Shown here in pieces: positions 22,708 through 33,004 of a stretch of 64,000 nucleotides of DNA. The translations under genes and the position numbers were made by a program. Where the stretch lies: the NCBI GenBank assembly GCA_022701365.1, contig JAKUHH010000250.1:248001-312000 (forward strand), given 5' to 3'. Position 1 is the stretch's first letter. Each line of letters begins with the position of its first letter. The notes beneath the pieces were generated by a model. The model was not told where the DNA came from. It ran no database searches and saw nothing but the letters and a program-made list of their open reading frames with translations. The stretch comes from Mycocentrospora acerina. Lineage: Eukaryota; Ascomycota; Dothideomycetes; Pleosporales.

Positions 22708-25490
22708 TATAACATTAGAGCGATACCCATACGCATCGCCGATTCAAATACGGCCAGCCAGTCGCAAGGCAGGCGGGTGTTGGCGACGCTGATTGGCCTG
22801 GACTTGGTCCGCAACGCAACGCAGCTCATGCGCCCAAAGATTCACCTAAGCGCCCAGCCAGCCCGCCAAACCTAAACAGATTGGCTTGCATGGGCGGCGA
22901 TCGACAGCCACCGTCGAGCAAGGCCCCGGGCTGCCCAGCCACAGCCTCCAAGTGGCACGTCGCTGGCGAGGGACGAACAGCAGCGGCCTGTCCATGGCAC
23001 CGAGACAGCAGTGTCGCGGGAAATAAAGTGCGATGCTGTCTCTGACTGAAACTGCGCCCTCCTGCTCGGCCGACCACGCCAAGGTCTGCGAACAGCCCCA
23101 AGTTTGGGTGAAGGTGTCGATCGCACAGAATACGGTTATTACCGCTGACTGATTTCTTTGATGGACCTACTAACTAACCAACGGGCTGATTAACTGACTG
23201 ATTAACCGACCGACTGACTGACTGATTAACCGGCCAAGGCACTGCACTACACTGCACTGCGCTGCGCTGCACTGCGCCCCCTGGCCACCTATCAATCTGC
23301 GCCCTTGGCCGCGTGTTGGCCTGCACAAATCTCTCCACCGTCCCAAGCCCGTGGTTGGGCTGCCTTGGGGGAACTGATAATGGAAACCTCGCCCAAGACT
23401 GCCAGCGTGTTCGCGCTCCCTGGCCTTCCGGTCACCGAGCATCGTCCGTCGTGTCCCAACACCCAGCAACCACCACTTCCACGTCGCCTGCCACGCCAGC
23501 CTGCCATTGCCATCTCACCAAACGACTCTGGACCACGGGCCACTCGCCTGTTCGTCAGACTCCTCATCCGCTCAGATCCAGGCCTCTTGTCGTCCAACGT
23601 TGCTGCTACCGCGGGCCGGACCGAGCAGCGATTGAGGTCTAGAACCTCAGAGGGGTCCAGCTCTGTCTGCTTGACTGTGCAGCACAGCGCAGCACAGAAA
23701 GCCCTTTGCCTGAGGAAACCCTGAACTTGACTGGCTAACTTCCCCGCATTCGTATCAGGGCTAGGTAGGTTGAAACTCGTCGCCGTTGGAGACACGGGCT
23801 GGAGCCTTGGAGGCCATCAATCCTTTACAATCTGTGGGTGCTGGGTTGAGCACAACAATGCCCAGCCCCATCAAACACCGCCTTGGACGAGAACCCTGCA
23901 GACCTCTAGCATGCACCAAGACACACATACACACATTCTCTCTCTCTCCATCGTCTTCCTTTCTCTGCGACTGCGGGATTATTCATACAAAGGACACGCA
24001 CACCCGGTAGAGCGGTAGCGTACGCCTTTCCTCGCCGACCTCGAGTTCAAATCCAAATTTAAACTTGAGCTCAGCTCAGCTCCAGATTGTGACTTCTTGA
24101 AGCGCTGTCTGCAGCCGAACAGATAGTCTGGGCTCCCGCGGCTACCATACATCCCCGGTGAGCGTGCTGGCTTCTGATCAGATAAGTATAGGTAGGCAAA
24201 GGCAAAGGCAAAGGCATTGTGGCTTGACAGAGGGCCACAACTTGTGTGGCGCGCCTAGACCCATCTCCCTAACAGCCCACATGCACATGTTGTAGGTAGC
24301 AAGGGACTATGCTGTCTCCATGTTCTGGACGAAAGCCACAGTTGTCGCAACGAGTAAGTACGCTGTACGCCTAGCTAGTGCTGCATGTCTTCAAGAGATT
24401 TCTATCAAAAAGTAACGGCTACCGTGGAAGCCCCACCCTTGAATTAAATATCACACACGCCACAATCCATTTCACCTGTATCGCGAGTGCGAGTACGGCT
24501 ACGCAGCGACGTCTTGAATTTAAATCCCGGGTGCCATGTTACCGTAGCATCGTGCGCAACGTTCAAATACAAAAAGTCAATATATGGTCTACCTATGTTA
24601 CGAGCCATGGCCCCGGGCTGAATAAGGTCTTGTGATTGCGCCAATAAGCGGTGCGGCGACTCTCTCGGAAGAACCTCGCATAATTACAAAAAAACTGTGT
24701 TGTTCACAATCCACAGTATCCAGTAGTGGTGGGTGTTCCAAATGTGTCCATACTTGCGAATTTCACATGCAAGTTCTTATTGAAGTGCTGGCCTTGTTCA
24801 TTGATAGCTGCCTATTCTGTTGACCACAGTCAGCTCGTTTCAGCGTCGCAGGGGTGGGTAAGCTCTATCAAATACTCACCCCGACCAAGACCGTATCTCA
24901 AATGCTGCAGCACGGCGCTCCGCATTCCTCAGTCCGCAGTCCGCAGTTCACTACCTGCCGTCTGCCGTCTGCCCCTTCCCTGGGGTGATCCGGTTTGTCC
25001 GGTATCCATGCCCGATAAAGCCGCTCGAGATTAGACCAGGGCTGATGCTTTTTTGCAAACACGCGCGGCATTTGCATTTTCATACTCGGAAACTCCGAGC
25101 GGACGACGCACCCTTGTAGATAGTCATGTGGCAGTGCAGATGTAGTGTTAGTCGACGGGGTCACGGAACCAAGTCAAGCCGACATTATGATTTGCTGTCG
25201 CAAATTGGGAGAGATTGAGGATAGTTCAGAGCTGGCGTGCAGTCGCTCGTGCGGGAATTAAACCTGGCAAAATTTGAGGTCTGAGGGCTGAAGCTCGAAG
25301 CTCAAAGCTCAAAGTCCAAAGTTCAAGAGTGAGGCGCTGGATATGGCGCATTCAACCTACAATCACGTGCTCTGTGCCGTCTGACTGTTGTTTGTAAACA
25401 GCACGTGCAGTCATTCTGTTCACAACATCCTCGACTTGAATTGCGCATCCACCCTCAACGATGTTTGTGATGTCTCGACTGGATTGGCGC
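22708..25490. other. Non-coding region upstream of the Ser/Cys-rich gene and of the FSH hydrolase
   Basis: About 2.8 kb. It contains repeated GACTGATTAACC-like words (about 23160-23235), a CACTGCACTG run (about 23240-23275), three GGCAAA copies near 24195 and repeated AAGCTC words near 25290-25315. Long frames on both strands at 23292-23795 overlap each other and have no family features. A tRNA-like stretch near 24007-24055 was rejected. Confidence 0.45.
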
Positions 25491-25665
25491 AAGCAGTTCA
25501 GAGATTCATTTGAACAAGCACTTCGGAGATGCGTTTGAACAAGCAGTTTAGAGAAGCAAGTAAATAAGCAGGTTGGAGATGCAATCAAACAAGAAGATTG
25601 GAGATGCAATCAAACAAGAAGATTGGAAATGCAATCAAACAAGCAGGTCAGAGAGGCACTTGAAC
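25491..25665. repeat. 25-bp minisatellite, seven copies
   Basis: Seven contiguous 25-bp units begin at 25491, 25516, 25541, 25566, 25591, 25616 and 25641, followed by a partial unit. The consensus is close to AAGCAGGTTGGAGATGCAAT plus CAAAC. Copies 4-6 are nearly identical (AAGAAGATTGGAGATGCAAT type), while the outer copies are diverged, as expected from expansion in the middle. The array ends about 200 bp before the FSH hydrolase ATG at 25867. There are no spacers, so this is not a CRISPR. Confidence 0.95.
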
Positions 25666-25866
25666 AAGCAATATCAAACGCACCAACACTGCACATTGAG
25701 AAAGAAAAGAGAGAATGAGACAAGGGGAGTGAAAGATGAAGATGGTCGCGTAAACCTTCCCTCTGCAAAGCATGACCTCATCTTCCATACGCCGTCTACC
25801 CACCTCCATCGTCCACGACCAACACCACCACCGCTGCCGCCACCTCCAACATCTTCCCCCCCGTTC

Positions 25867-26823
25867 ATGTTCCCCGCCCTCGCCCGAATCCTGCCACAAT
25901 CCCTCCTCCAGCACATCATGTCCGCCGCGCCACCACCAACCCGCCCACTAAACATCCTCTTCCTCCACGGCTACACGCAATCAGGCCCGCTCTTCCAAGC
26001 CAAAACCGGCGCCCTGCGCAAAACCCTCCAGAAAGCCTTCCCCGCCGGAATCTCGCTCCACTTCCCCACCGCGCCCCTCCGCCTCACCCCCGCCGACGTC
26101 CCCTGGCAGCTTGACACCCCCGCCGCCAGCGACGGCGAGAAGGAAGAGCCCGACGCGTGGGCCTGGTGGCGTCGCAAGGGCTCCGCAGACAAGGAGCCAT
26201 ATACCTACGATGGCCTCGACAAGGGGCTCGCGCACATTGCCCACGTCCTCAAGACAGAAGGCCCCTTTGACGGCGTCGTGGGCTTCTCCCAGGGCGGCGC
26301 CATGGCCGGCATGCTAGCATCGCTGCTGGAACCGCAGCGGCGCGACGCCTTTGCCGCGCAGGAAGCAAAAGGCGGCATGCCGTTTCCGTCGTCGTTCCTC
26401 ACAGGCAGTGATGGCGACACGGCCACAGAAGAGACCAGGGAGATGATCCACCCCCCGCTAAAATTCGCAGTCAGCTACTCTGGCTTCGCGGCCACGGGCC
26501 AAAACCCCTACGCTGCATTCTACACGCCCCAAATCGCCACCCCGATGCTGCATTTCCTCGGGACGCAGGACGTCGTCGTCACCGAGGAGCGCAGTCTAGC
26601 GCTCGTGAGGGCCTGTGTGCATGCCCATGCCGGCCGGGACAACGACAGCAAGTACGTCGTGTACCACCCCGGCGGCCATTTCCTGCCGAGCACGCAAAAG
26701 GCCTGTGTGAATGCGCTGGTTGGCTTCATCAAGGAGGTTGTGCACGATGCCGAGGCGAACAAGGACAAGGAGGGGAAGAATAAACACGAGGAGAGTGTAG
26801 AGGACATGGATGTTCCGTTTTGA
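25867..26823 (+). CDS. FSH-family serine hydrolase (alpha/beta hydrolase)
   Basis: Intronless, 318 aa from the ATG at 25867; a second in-frame ATG at 25918 has a better -3 base and gives 301 aa. The family (yeast FSH1-3, human OVCA2) are small serine esterases. The fold signals are clear: LNILFLHGYTQSG near the N-terminus, the nucleophile elbow VVGFSQGGAMAG (Ser about 141), LHFLGTQDVVV (Asp about 235) and YHPGGHFLP (His about 271). The extra N-terminal MFPALARILPQSLLQHI of the longer form could be a weak mitochondrial signal. The C-terminus is a charged, low-complexity tail. The frame stays open upstream through the minisatellite to 25573, but that is not expected to be translated. The substrate is unknown. 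Confidence 0.87.
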   Translation: MFPALARILPQSLLQHIMSAAPPPTRPLNILFLHGYTQSGPLFQAKTGALRKTLQKAFPAGISLHFPTAPLRLTPADVPWQLDTPAASDGEKEEPDAWAWWRRKGSADKEPYTYDGLDKGLAHIAHVLKTEGPFDGVVGFSQGGAMAGMLASLLEPQRRDAFAAQEAKGGMPFPSSFLTGSDGDTATEETREMIHPPLKFAVSYSGFAATGQNPYAAFYTPQIATPMLHFLGTQDVVVTEERSLALVRACVHAHAGRDNDSKYVVYHPGGHFLPSTQKACVNALVGFIKEVVHDAEANKDKEGKNKHEESVEDMDVPF

Positions 26824-27205
26824 CAATCAGACTTGCCCGAGTCATATCGGCAGCAGCAGCAGCAACAGCATCATTTTGGGAGCGAGGCGTTTACACGGTT
26901 TAGAGGGAGTAAGATGTAGATGAAGATATAGATATAGATGTAGACGTGAACATGGACATGGACATGAATGTAGACTGGACGTAGTTAGATATGAACATAG
27001 ACAGAGACATCACAAACACGACATCAGCACAAACATGTACACAAACGAACCCAGCTTTTGCTTAGACGTCTATTTTACATGCGCAGTGCATGCGCTGAGC
27101 CACTTATAGTGTATTAAAAAAAAAGTCTCGCTCATTTATCCATCTAGCCTCATCATGATTCCTTCTTCTTCTTCTTAACTTCGTCACCTTGATCCCCACC
27201 CGCCC
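26824..27205. other. Convergent intergenic region between FSH hydrolase and RPN5
   Basis: 3' flanks of both genes. It contains imprecise hexamer repeats of GATATA / GACATG type at about 26921-26970 and a run of A at 27117-27124. No gene. Confidence 0.5.
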
Positions 27206-28918
27206 TCATTTCGCCTTGCCCTTGACCGCCTTGCTCTTGTCCACCTTGGTGGGCTGGATGCGCGCCATCATCTCCTCCTTGGTGATGAGGTGGTCGATGC
27301 GCTCGAGCAAGCCCAACAGGCTCTTCATGTTTCCGCTCCATTCATTGAGCACATCATCCGCATCTCTCGGCTTCGAAAAGGTGACTACGCGCGCGGGTCG
27401 GTCAATCTTGGCAAATATCGTCTTGGCCGTCACCAACTCGCTAATGTACTTCTCCGTCTCGTCCTCGGTCAGATCCAGCAGCTCCGTCAACCGCGGGATC
27501 TGGATACGCGTGTAGTACTTGGCAACGACGCGCACGTTGTGCTCAATCACTCGCTTTCGCAGATCCTGCCACCTCGTGAATGCCTTGGGGTCGTCCGAGT
27601 CGTCCTTTTCCGCATCAAACACATCCGTCTCTGTCAGGTGAGGTCCAAACTGCTTGGAGACCATGGGCCACCTCATCAGCTCCGGTACTGTGAACAGCTT
27701 CACCAGTTGTGCGTCTTGTGGGATCCGCGAGTTGCGCGCGTCTCGCTGGATGCGGTGGATGAGATCCGACTGCTCGTTGTCGTATGGTGCGAGGATGATG
27801 AAGTAGATGACACGCTGGAGGATCTAGTTGCACGTGTTAGAACTGCCGTTGGAGTGGAGCTACACACAACAACATACTGCTTGAAGCTTCTCGGGGTCTT
27901 CCTCGACAGCCTCCGTGTCCAGCACCTGCCGGTAGTGTTTGCACGCGTCGAGGTACTTGTTGTCGTGCTTGGCCAGAGTAATCTGCTGCTCGTAGTACTT
28001 GAGCTTCAGGTCGGTGACATCATCCGCAGGCTCCACGGGCGGGTCATCGACGCTGCGGTTCTTCTCCTTCTCCTCGCGCTCCTTCTGCTCCTTCTCCAGC
28101 TGCTCGGGCGACTTCTTCGGCCTCCGCTGGAAGTACTTTGTGCCAATCTTCCTGCTCAGGATGCCGGCTTGTGTCCAGTCGCCCTTCTGTATGCACAGCG
28201 ACACTTGCTGTAGGATGAACTCGGTCTTCTCGCGTCGCGTCATGGAGCCGAATGTCTCGACCTGCAGTTCGCAGAGGATGTCGGTCGCGGCGTTGATGTC
28301 GCCCTGCTCCTTCTTGATGTCGGAGAGTATCCGGGTAATGCGAGCGCGCTCGACTTCGACAAAGATCTGCCGTCCATGTCAGCATCGCCCGCTGCGACAT
28401 GCCAGCATACCAGCACATAAGCAGCTCTCACCTTGCCCTCCGTCACTGTGCGGAGCGTCTCGATGACCGACAGCTTCGTCTCGAGGTTCTTGATATCTGG
28501 CAGGAACTCCATGACCGTCTGCACCATCTTGGTAATGGCCTGTTTGAGCTGGCCATGCTTCTTGGAGAGCAGGAGGACTTGCTCGTTCAGCAGGTTCCAG
28601 TCGTTTGCGCGCTTGGCTATTGTGACAATGGCGACGAGGATGCGGGACGTCGACGCGAGATCCGAGGCCTTTGTCTTCAGTGAGCAACGTGGCCTTGGCC
28701 TACAAATGGCAGGCGCTCGCATACCTGGCGGGTCTGCTTCTCGACGGGGAGCAGCTTGTCAATGGCGCCTTGTGCGTCCGTCTGTGCCTTCACCGTTAGC
28801 TCCGCGCCTATCTGGAGAGCATCGCGCATACACTTCCAAGCTTCTCGGCCTCTGGAATCGCCGCATCGACTTCCTTGGTGAAGTCCTTGTCCGCCTTCAG
28901 CACCTCTCCGCTAGACAT
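27206..28918 (-). CDS. RPN5: 26S proteasome regulatory subunit RPN5 (PSMD12)
   Basis: Five minus-strand exons: 28832-28918, 28725-28781, 28432-28668, 27878-28366 and 27206-27823, giving 495 aa. RPN5 is a lid subunit of the 19S particle with a solenoid and a C-terminal PCI domain. Recognisable blocks are LLPVEKQTRQ joined to ASDLASTSRILVAIVTI, then LLNEQVLLLSKKHGQLKQAI, YYEQQITLAKHDNKYL (about 290-305) and RVIYFIILAPYDNEQSDLI. The first intron (50 nt) is placed by its CTAAC branch and CACAG acceptor because the frame hits a stop without it. The third intron's acceptor could be 6 bases earlier; I chose the one giving TRQASDL as in the family. A charged insert (EKEQKEREEKEKN) makes it longer than yeast (445 aa). 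Confidence 0.93.
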
Positions 28919-29839
28919 GGTGGCGGGGTCGTCGTGTGGCTGTTGCTTCAAGTGTGGCGTCCGTGGCTGGGATCAAGAGGGCGAGCTTGTAAAGGGCGAG
29001 ATAAGCTATGTTTGGAGGCAAGTGTGTGTTGATAGCGTGACGGTCTTGTTTGGCCTCCAGACTGAGTGACGGTCATGTCGAGCCGCCTAGCGGCAGTGGC
29101 TGCTGACTAAGCGACCCCGAGCTCAGCCGTCACGTACGCTTAACCCCCCATGCAGCTCTTGCATAATGTTTCCGCATCTTGCAGACTCAGGACACGGTCA
29201 ACACTGCACATCGGTTGCTTCTGGTCGGTAAGGAAGGCTGTAAATTTACCGCATGTGGTGAGCTACTTGGACGCTGTAGTGTTTGGGGAAGCTGTAGTGT
29301 TTGGAGACACGCATATTGGAACATTAGTAGGAAAGAAACCACCACTACATCCAAGATTAGGAGCCAGAACGTGTCAACGCATCATCAAAGCACAAAAGAA
29401 CAGTAATCAAATGATAATATCCATTGAATCTATATGACAGCACTCAGGTGCACATCATCAAAACTTGCAAAAACACCATATCCTACTGTCAATCCTACAG
29501 TACCATCCATGCGACGTATCCATCCCATCCAAATGCCCACCCTTGAAAGCAAAACAAGACAGACAATTCACAATCCACAATCCACAATCACTGCCTTGTT
29601 CAATCCAGCTCTTCACCTGGCTGTTTTGAGAATCCCAAAGGGAGCCAGCCCCGGAGAGGGCGGCTACAACGCAATAAGGTTCTCTCAAGCCGCGATGACA
29701 AAACAGGAATAAAGTATGCAGTGATTCACGAAGGGATGGCGAGTACCAAAATATCAAAAACACTCCAAACACCACTTCTCCATCCATGCATCCATGATTT
29801 TCAAAATCTCTTGCAACTCCAAAAGTGCGATAATCATAA
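28919..29839. other. Intergenic region between RPN5 (5') and BRCT-like gene (3')
   Basis: About 0.9 kb. It holds the RPN5 promoter and the 3' flank of the next gene. A short imperfect duplication (GGAAGCTGTAGTGTTTGG-like words near 29270-29305) is seen. No gene. Confidence 0.45.
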
Positions 29840-32800
29840 CTAGAAGAAGCGCAACTTCTTCGGGGGCGCCAGGGTGATGTCTGCAAATGCCGACTCAGCA
29901 CTGCGCTTCTTGGTCGTCGAGAACGGCCTCGTGGGTGCCGTGCCCTGCAGCCACTTCAACTTTGAAGGTGTCTTGATGGGCGATCTGGCAAAGAGGTAGT
30001 TTGTCTTCTTCTGCGGCAAAGTCTGGATTTGCATCTCGCCCGCGTTGTCAAAGTAGATGCCCAGTTCCGAGTTCTCCTTATCCTCGTCAAAGGTGCGGTC
30101 GAATTCAGAGCTAGTGGGCGTAGTAGGGGTGTTCTTGACCACCGGAGTAGGTGGGACAGCGTATCGTGAGGGGGTTTTGGCGGGCGTGGCAACGGTCTTG
30201 GCCTTGGGTGTTGGCGGCATTGCAGGCGCGAGGTCGACCAGGTACGAGTTCTCATCCATGCGCTTCCCATGGGTCTCCGAGTCAAGCACGAAGCCAATGT
30301 TGACACACTTGACAGCTCCCTTGGTGGCGAGCACATTCTCTAGTGTGGAAACACTGCCCTCCTTGAACAGGACGTGACTGAGACTAGCAGTAGTCCATTC
30401 CTTCAATACCTTTGCACCGAGATCCTCAAGCAAGCCAGTGAAGAGGAAGCTTTGGTCTTTGCCGTTGGAGGTGACATCGACATAAAATGTCATTCCCCGA
30501 AGCGGGCCACCATGTAGCAGATCATGACTCTCTTCCTCCTTGTCGTCCCACTTCACGGCCTTCTTTGGTGTCTTTGCACTGAACTTCTGAGGCGATCGAA
30601 GGGAAGACTTCTGGGGCGATCGTAAAGCGGACTTTGTGGGCGATGTGAGCCTAGGGGCGGAGAAAGTGGCGGCAAGCTTTGGAGGCGCGAGCTGCAGAGG
30701 CGCAATTTGTACGGGTGAGAAGTGAGCATCATCCGTCGTCTCAGATGCACTGTCGCTATCGCATTCCATAGAGTTCTGATTCTTGATTTCGAAGGAAACA
30801 GCTCCTTGACCGGGAAACTGTAAAGAAGGCACTGGCTTCCTGGCTGAAAACTTGAATTGCAGAGGAGAGGGTGTCTGTTTCTTGACAGATGCTCGGATCT
30901 CCTGTTGAATAGCGGCCTCGAGCGCCTGTGCTGGTGTGGTTGGGAAAAGCAGTGACTCGTCAAGTTCGTCTTGATTATCTGGAGTGGCGACGAGCTGCTC
31001 AGGTGTGTGTGGAGTATCAAATTGCTCATCAGCAGTCTGCTCATGGGCTGCATCTGCTGCAACGCGTGGGGGAGTTTGAGGGCAAATAGGTAGTTCCGCC
31101 AATACCTCTCGTGTGGTTGTGGACGCCTCCATATGGACCGGCGTGGCAGGTCTTTCGACTGGCAACTCGTCCATGACAGGAGTATGAGTCGCCGGACTCT
31201 TTGTATTCGCTGGACTGGCAGCCACAGGAGTCACAGTCTGGACTGGACTAGCAACGTGTGACGAGCTGGCGACTACAGGTATTGGCGATGCATCATGCAC
31301 AAAAGTGGCATTTACTGGAGAAGTAGCCGCTGATGGTGAAGGAGCATGTACTGGTGTAGCGGCCCGTGGCGTAGATTCGACAGTTTTTGTCTCAACATCT
31401 GTGGAAGGTTCGGCTTGTTCTGTGTGGACAATCTGAGCTGGCGAGGTTTCGCGAGCTGAGGTGACAACTTCTTGAGCGATTACCACATCTTCAGTTGGGA
31501 CCTCGTTTTCTGTAGAACATGCGTCTGTAGTTGCTACAACTTCTGTTGCAATCACGTCTTCTGCCACAACGACCTCTTCCGTCACCACTACGTCTTCCGT
31601 CATAACAGCGATTTCTTGAGTAGCAGTATCCTGAGATGCTGTAAAGTCATCTGAGATAATCGTCTCCTCTGTGATTACAGCGCGCTCCAAAGAGGCAGTG
31701 TACACTGGAGAAGCCTCCTTTACTGGTGCAACAATGTGTGCCGGCGTCTTGGGGTAACCAGGGAGCTCAGCCAGAGCCTCTTTAGAAGTCATCGGTGCCT
31801 TGATGTGCGCCGGGGTTTTGGGGTAGTCAGGCATCGCATCCAATTCTGCCTTCCTCTCCATGAGCGCGGTGATGTGCGCGGGCGTCTTGGGGTAATCTGG
31901 AAGCTCCTTCATGGCTGCCGCGTTAGTGATGGGCGCAGCGATGTGAGACGGAGTCTTCGGGTAGCCTGGCATTTCAGCCAAGGCATCTTTGTTGGAAAGG
32001 GGCGCTACAATATGGGCAGGCGTATTGGGGTAGCCGGGCATTTCAGCGAATGCAGCCTTTGTGCTAATCGGTGCCTGAATATGTGCTGGCGTCGTGGGAT
32101 ATTGTGGGAGCTCTGCCATGGCCTGCTTCGATGTAAGAGGAGCAGCAATGTGCGCAGGAGTCGACGGGTAGTCGGGGTACTGCGAGAAGGGCTCCTCGAT
32201 TTGCTCTGGCTCAGCAGGCGCAACAGTCGGTTCTGAAGCAGCTTCTGCGACGACTGGTTTTGGCTCTGGTGCTGGCTTCACAGCGGTGACCGCTGCCTTT
32301 TTTACAGGCTTGCGGGCAGGCGCTTTGAGAGGTGACGTCTCCGGCGCAGCAGCAACGTTGCGACCGCGTGTAGCTCTGCTGGAGGCCACTAATGCTGGAG
32401 CCTTTGGTACTGGTGCTTTGCGCGCACGAGCAGCTGGTTTAGCTGCTTCGACCACGATGTCATCTTGGGTGTCTGCTTCTTCGACAGGCTTTGTGACTAT
32501 TGGCTTCTTAATCGGCGCCTTGCGTGCTCGAGAAGTTGGCTTGGGGGCTGCCTCGGCGGCGACGACAGGCTCCTCGATTTGTGGTGTGGGCGCCTTCTTT
32601 GCGGGAGCCTTGCGTGCTCGAGTGGCGGTGGGCTTGGGGGCCCCGTCGACTACAACAGGCTCCTCGACAACAGCAAACTCGACAGCCTTGCGGGCGCGAG
32701 TTGCTCTTTTTGGTGCAGCAGCAGGTGTTGGCTCTGGTGTAGGCGCAACCCTCGCAGCGCGTGTTGCTCGTGGGTTCGCAGTAGGCTTCTTCGCCATTGG

Positions 32801-33004
32801 CATCTCAGCCTCTTCAGGCTCTGAGACAGCCTTGCGCTTAAGAGCTGTTGGCTTGATTGGCTTTGAGACGGAAGGCGCAGGGGCAACCGCTTCCTCGACG
32901 ACGGCCGCCTTCCTTCCGCCGCGCTTGGGAGGCGCACTGAGTGTGTTGGTGGGGGCAGGCGCGACCTCTGGGGCCTTTTGCGCACCGCGACGAGTGGCGA
33001 CCAT
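29840..33004 (-). CDS. Large repeat-rich nuclear protein with C-terminal BRCT-like domain
   Basis: Intronless, 1054 aa. The N-terminal ~250 residues are Ala/Pro/Lys-rich with repeated basic TRARKAP-type clusters (about 101-106, 128-133, 158-163, 192-197), reminiscent of AT-hooks or nuclear signals. Residues about 274-432 are seven tandem 23-residue units of the form AELPGYPKTPAHIVAP, each with a Thr-Pro. Degenerate copies follow further on (LPVERPATPVHM, FPTTPAQALEA). A Glu/Val/Thr-rich middle leads to a C-terminal globular part at about 835-930: LRGMTFYVDV, LLEDLGAKVLKEW, LSHVLFKEG and VNIGFVLDSE, which reads as a BRCT-like fold. The end, PPKKLRFF, is basic. The likely role is chromatin or cell-cycle linked, with phosphorylation at the TP sites; this is inference. 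I cannot name an orthologue. Confidence 0.8.
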   Translation of the reverse strand: MVATRRGAQKAPEVAPAPTNTLSAPPKRGGRKAAVVEEAVAPAPSVSKPIKPTALKRKAVSEPEEAEMPMAKKPTANPRATRAARVAPTPEPTPAAAPKRATRARKAVEFAVVEEPVVVDGAPKPTATRARKAPAKKAPTPQIEEPVVAAEAAPKPTSRARKAPIKKPIVTKPVEEADTQDDIVVEAAKPAARARKAPVPKAPALVASSRATRGRNVAAAPETSPLKAPARKPVKKAAVTAVKPAPEPKPVVAEAASEPTVAPAEPEQIEEPFSQYPDYPSTPAHIAAPLTSKQAMAELPQYPTTPAHIQAPISTKAAFAEMPGYPNTPAHIVAPLSNKDALAEMPGYPKTPSHIAAPITNAAAMKELPDYPKTPAHITALMERKAELDAMPDYPKTPAHIKAPMTSKEALAELPGYPKTPAHIVAPVKEASPVYTASLERAVITEETIISDDFTASQDTATQEIAVMTEDVVVTEEVVVAEDVIATEVVATTDACSTENEVPTEDVVIAQEVVTSARETSPAQIVHTEQAEPSTDVETKTVESTPRAATPVHAPSPSAATSPVNATFVHDASPIPVVASSSHVASPVQTVTPVAASPANTKSPATHTPVMDELPVERPATPVHMEASTTTREVLAELPICPQTPPRVAADAAHEQTADEQFDTPHTPEQLVATPDNQDELDESLLFPTTPAQALEAAIQQEIRASVKKQTPSPLQFKFSARKPVPSLQFPGQGAVSFEIKNQNSMECDSDSASETTDDAHFSPVQIAPLQLAPPKLAATFSAPRLTSPTKSALRSPQKSSLRSPQKFSAKTPKKAVKWDDKEEESHDLLHGGPLRGMTFYVDVTSNGKDQSFLFTGLLEDLGAKVLKEWTTASLSHVLFKEGSVSTLENVLATKGAVKCVNIGFVLDSETHGKRMDENSYLVDLAPAMPPTPKAKTVATPAKTPSRYAVPPTPVVKNTPTTPTSSEFDRTFDEDKENSELGIYFDNAGEMQIQTLPQKKTNYLFARSPIKTPSKLKWLQGTAPTRPFSTTKKRSAESAFADITLAPPKKLRFF
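31709..32185 (-). repeat. Coding tandem repeat, seven 69-bp units
   Basis: In-frame 69-bp repeats inside the BRCT-like gene encode 23-residue units with the invariant core YPxTPxHI. The DNA copies are diverged from one another while the protein core is kept, pointing to selection on the peptide. Confidence 0.9.

Noticed and set aside
24007..24055. tRNA-like stretch with GGTAGAGCGG and GAGTTCAAATCC words
   Set aside because: A- and B-box-like words are present, but no acceptor stem or anticodon arm pairs properly, and the 5' part of a tRNA is missing.
25491..25665. CRISPR-like array
   Set aside because: The units are directly contiguous without spacers, and the genome is eukaryotic. It is a minisatellite.
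27290..28213. 307-codon plus-strand frame
   Set aside because: It lies exactly opposite RPN5 exons; its content is explained by the codon bias of the real gene.
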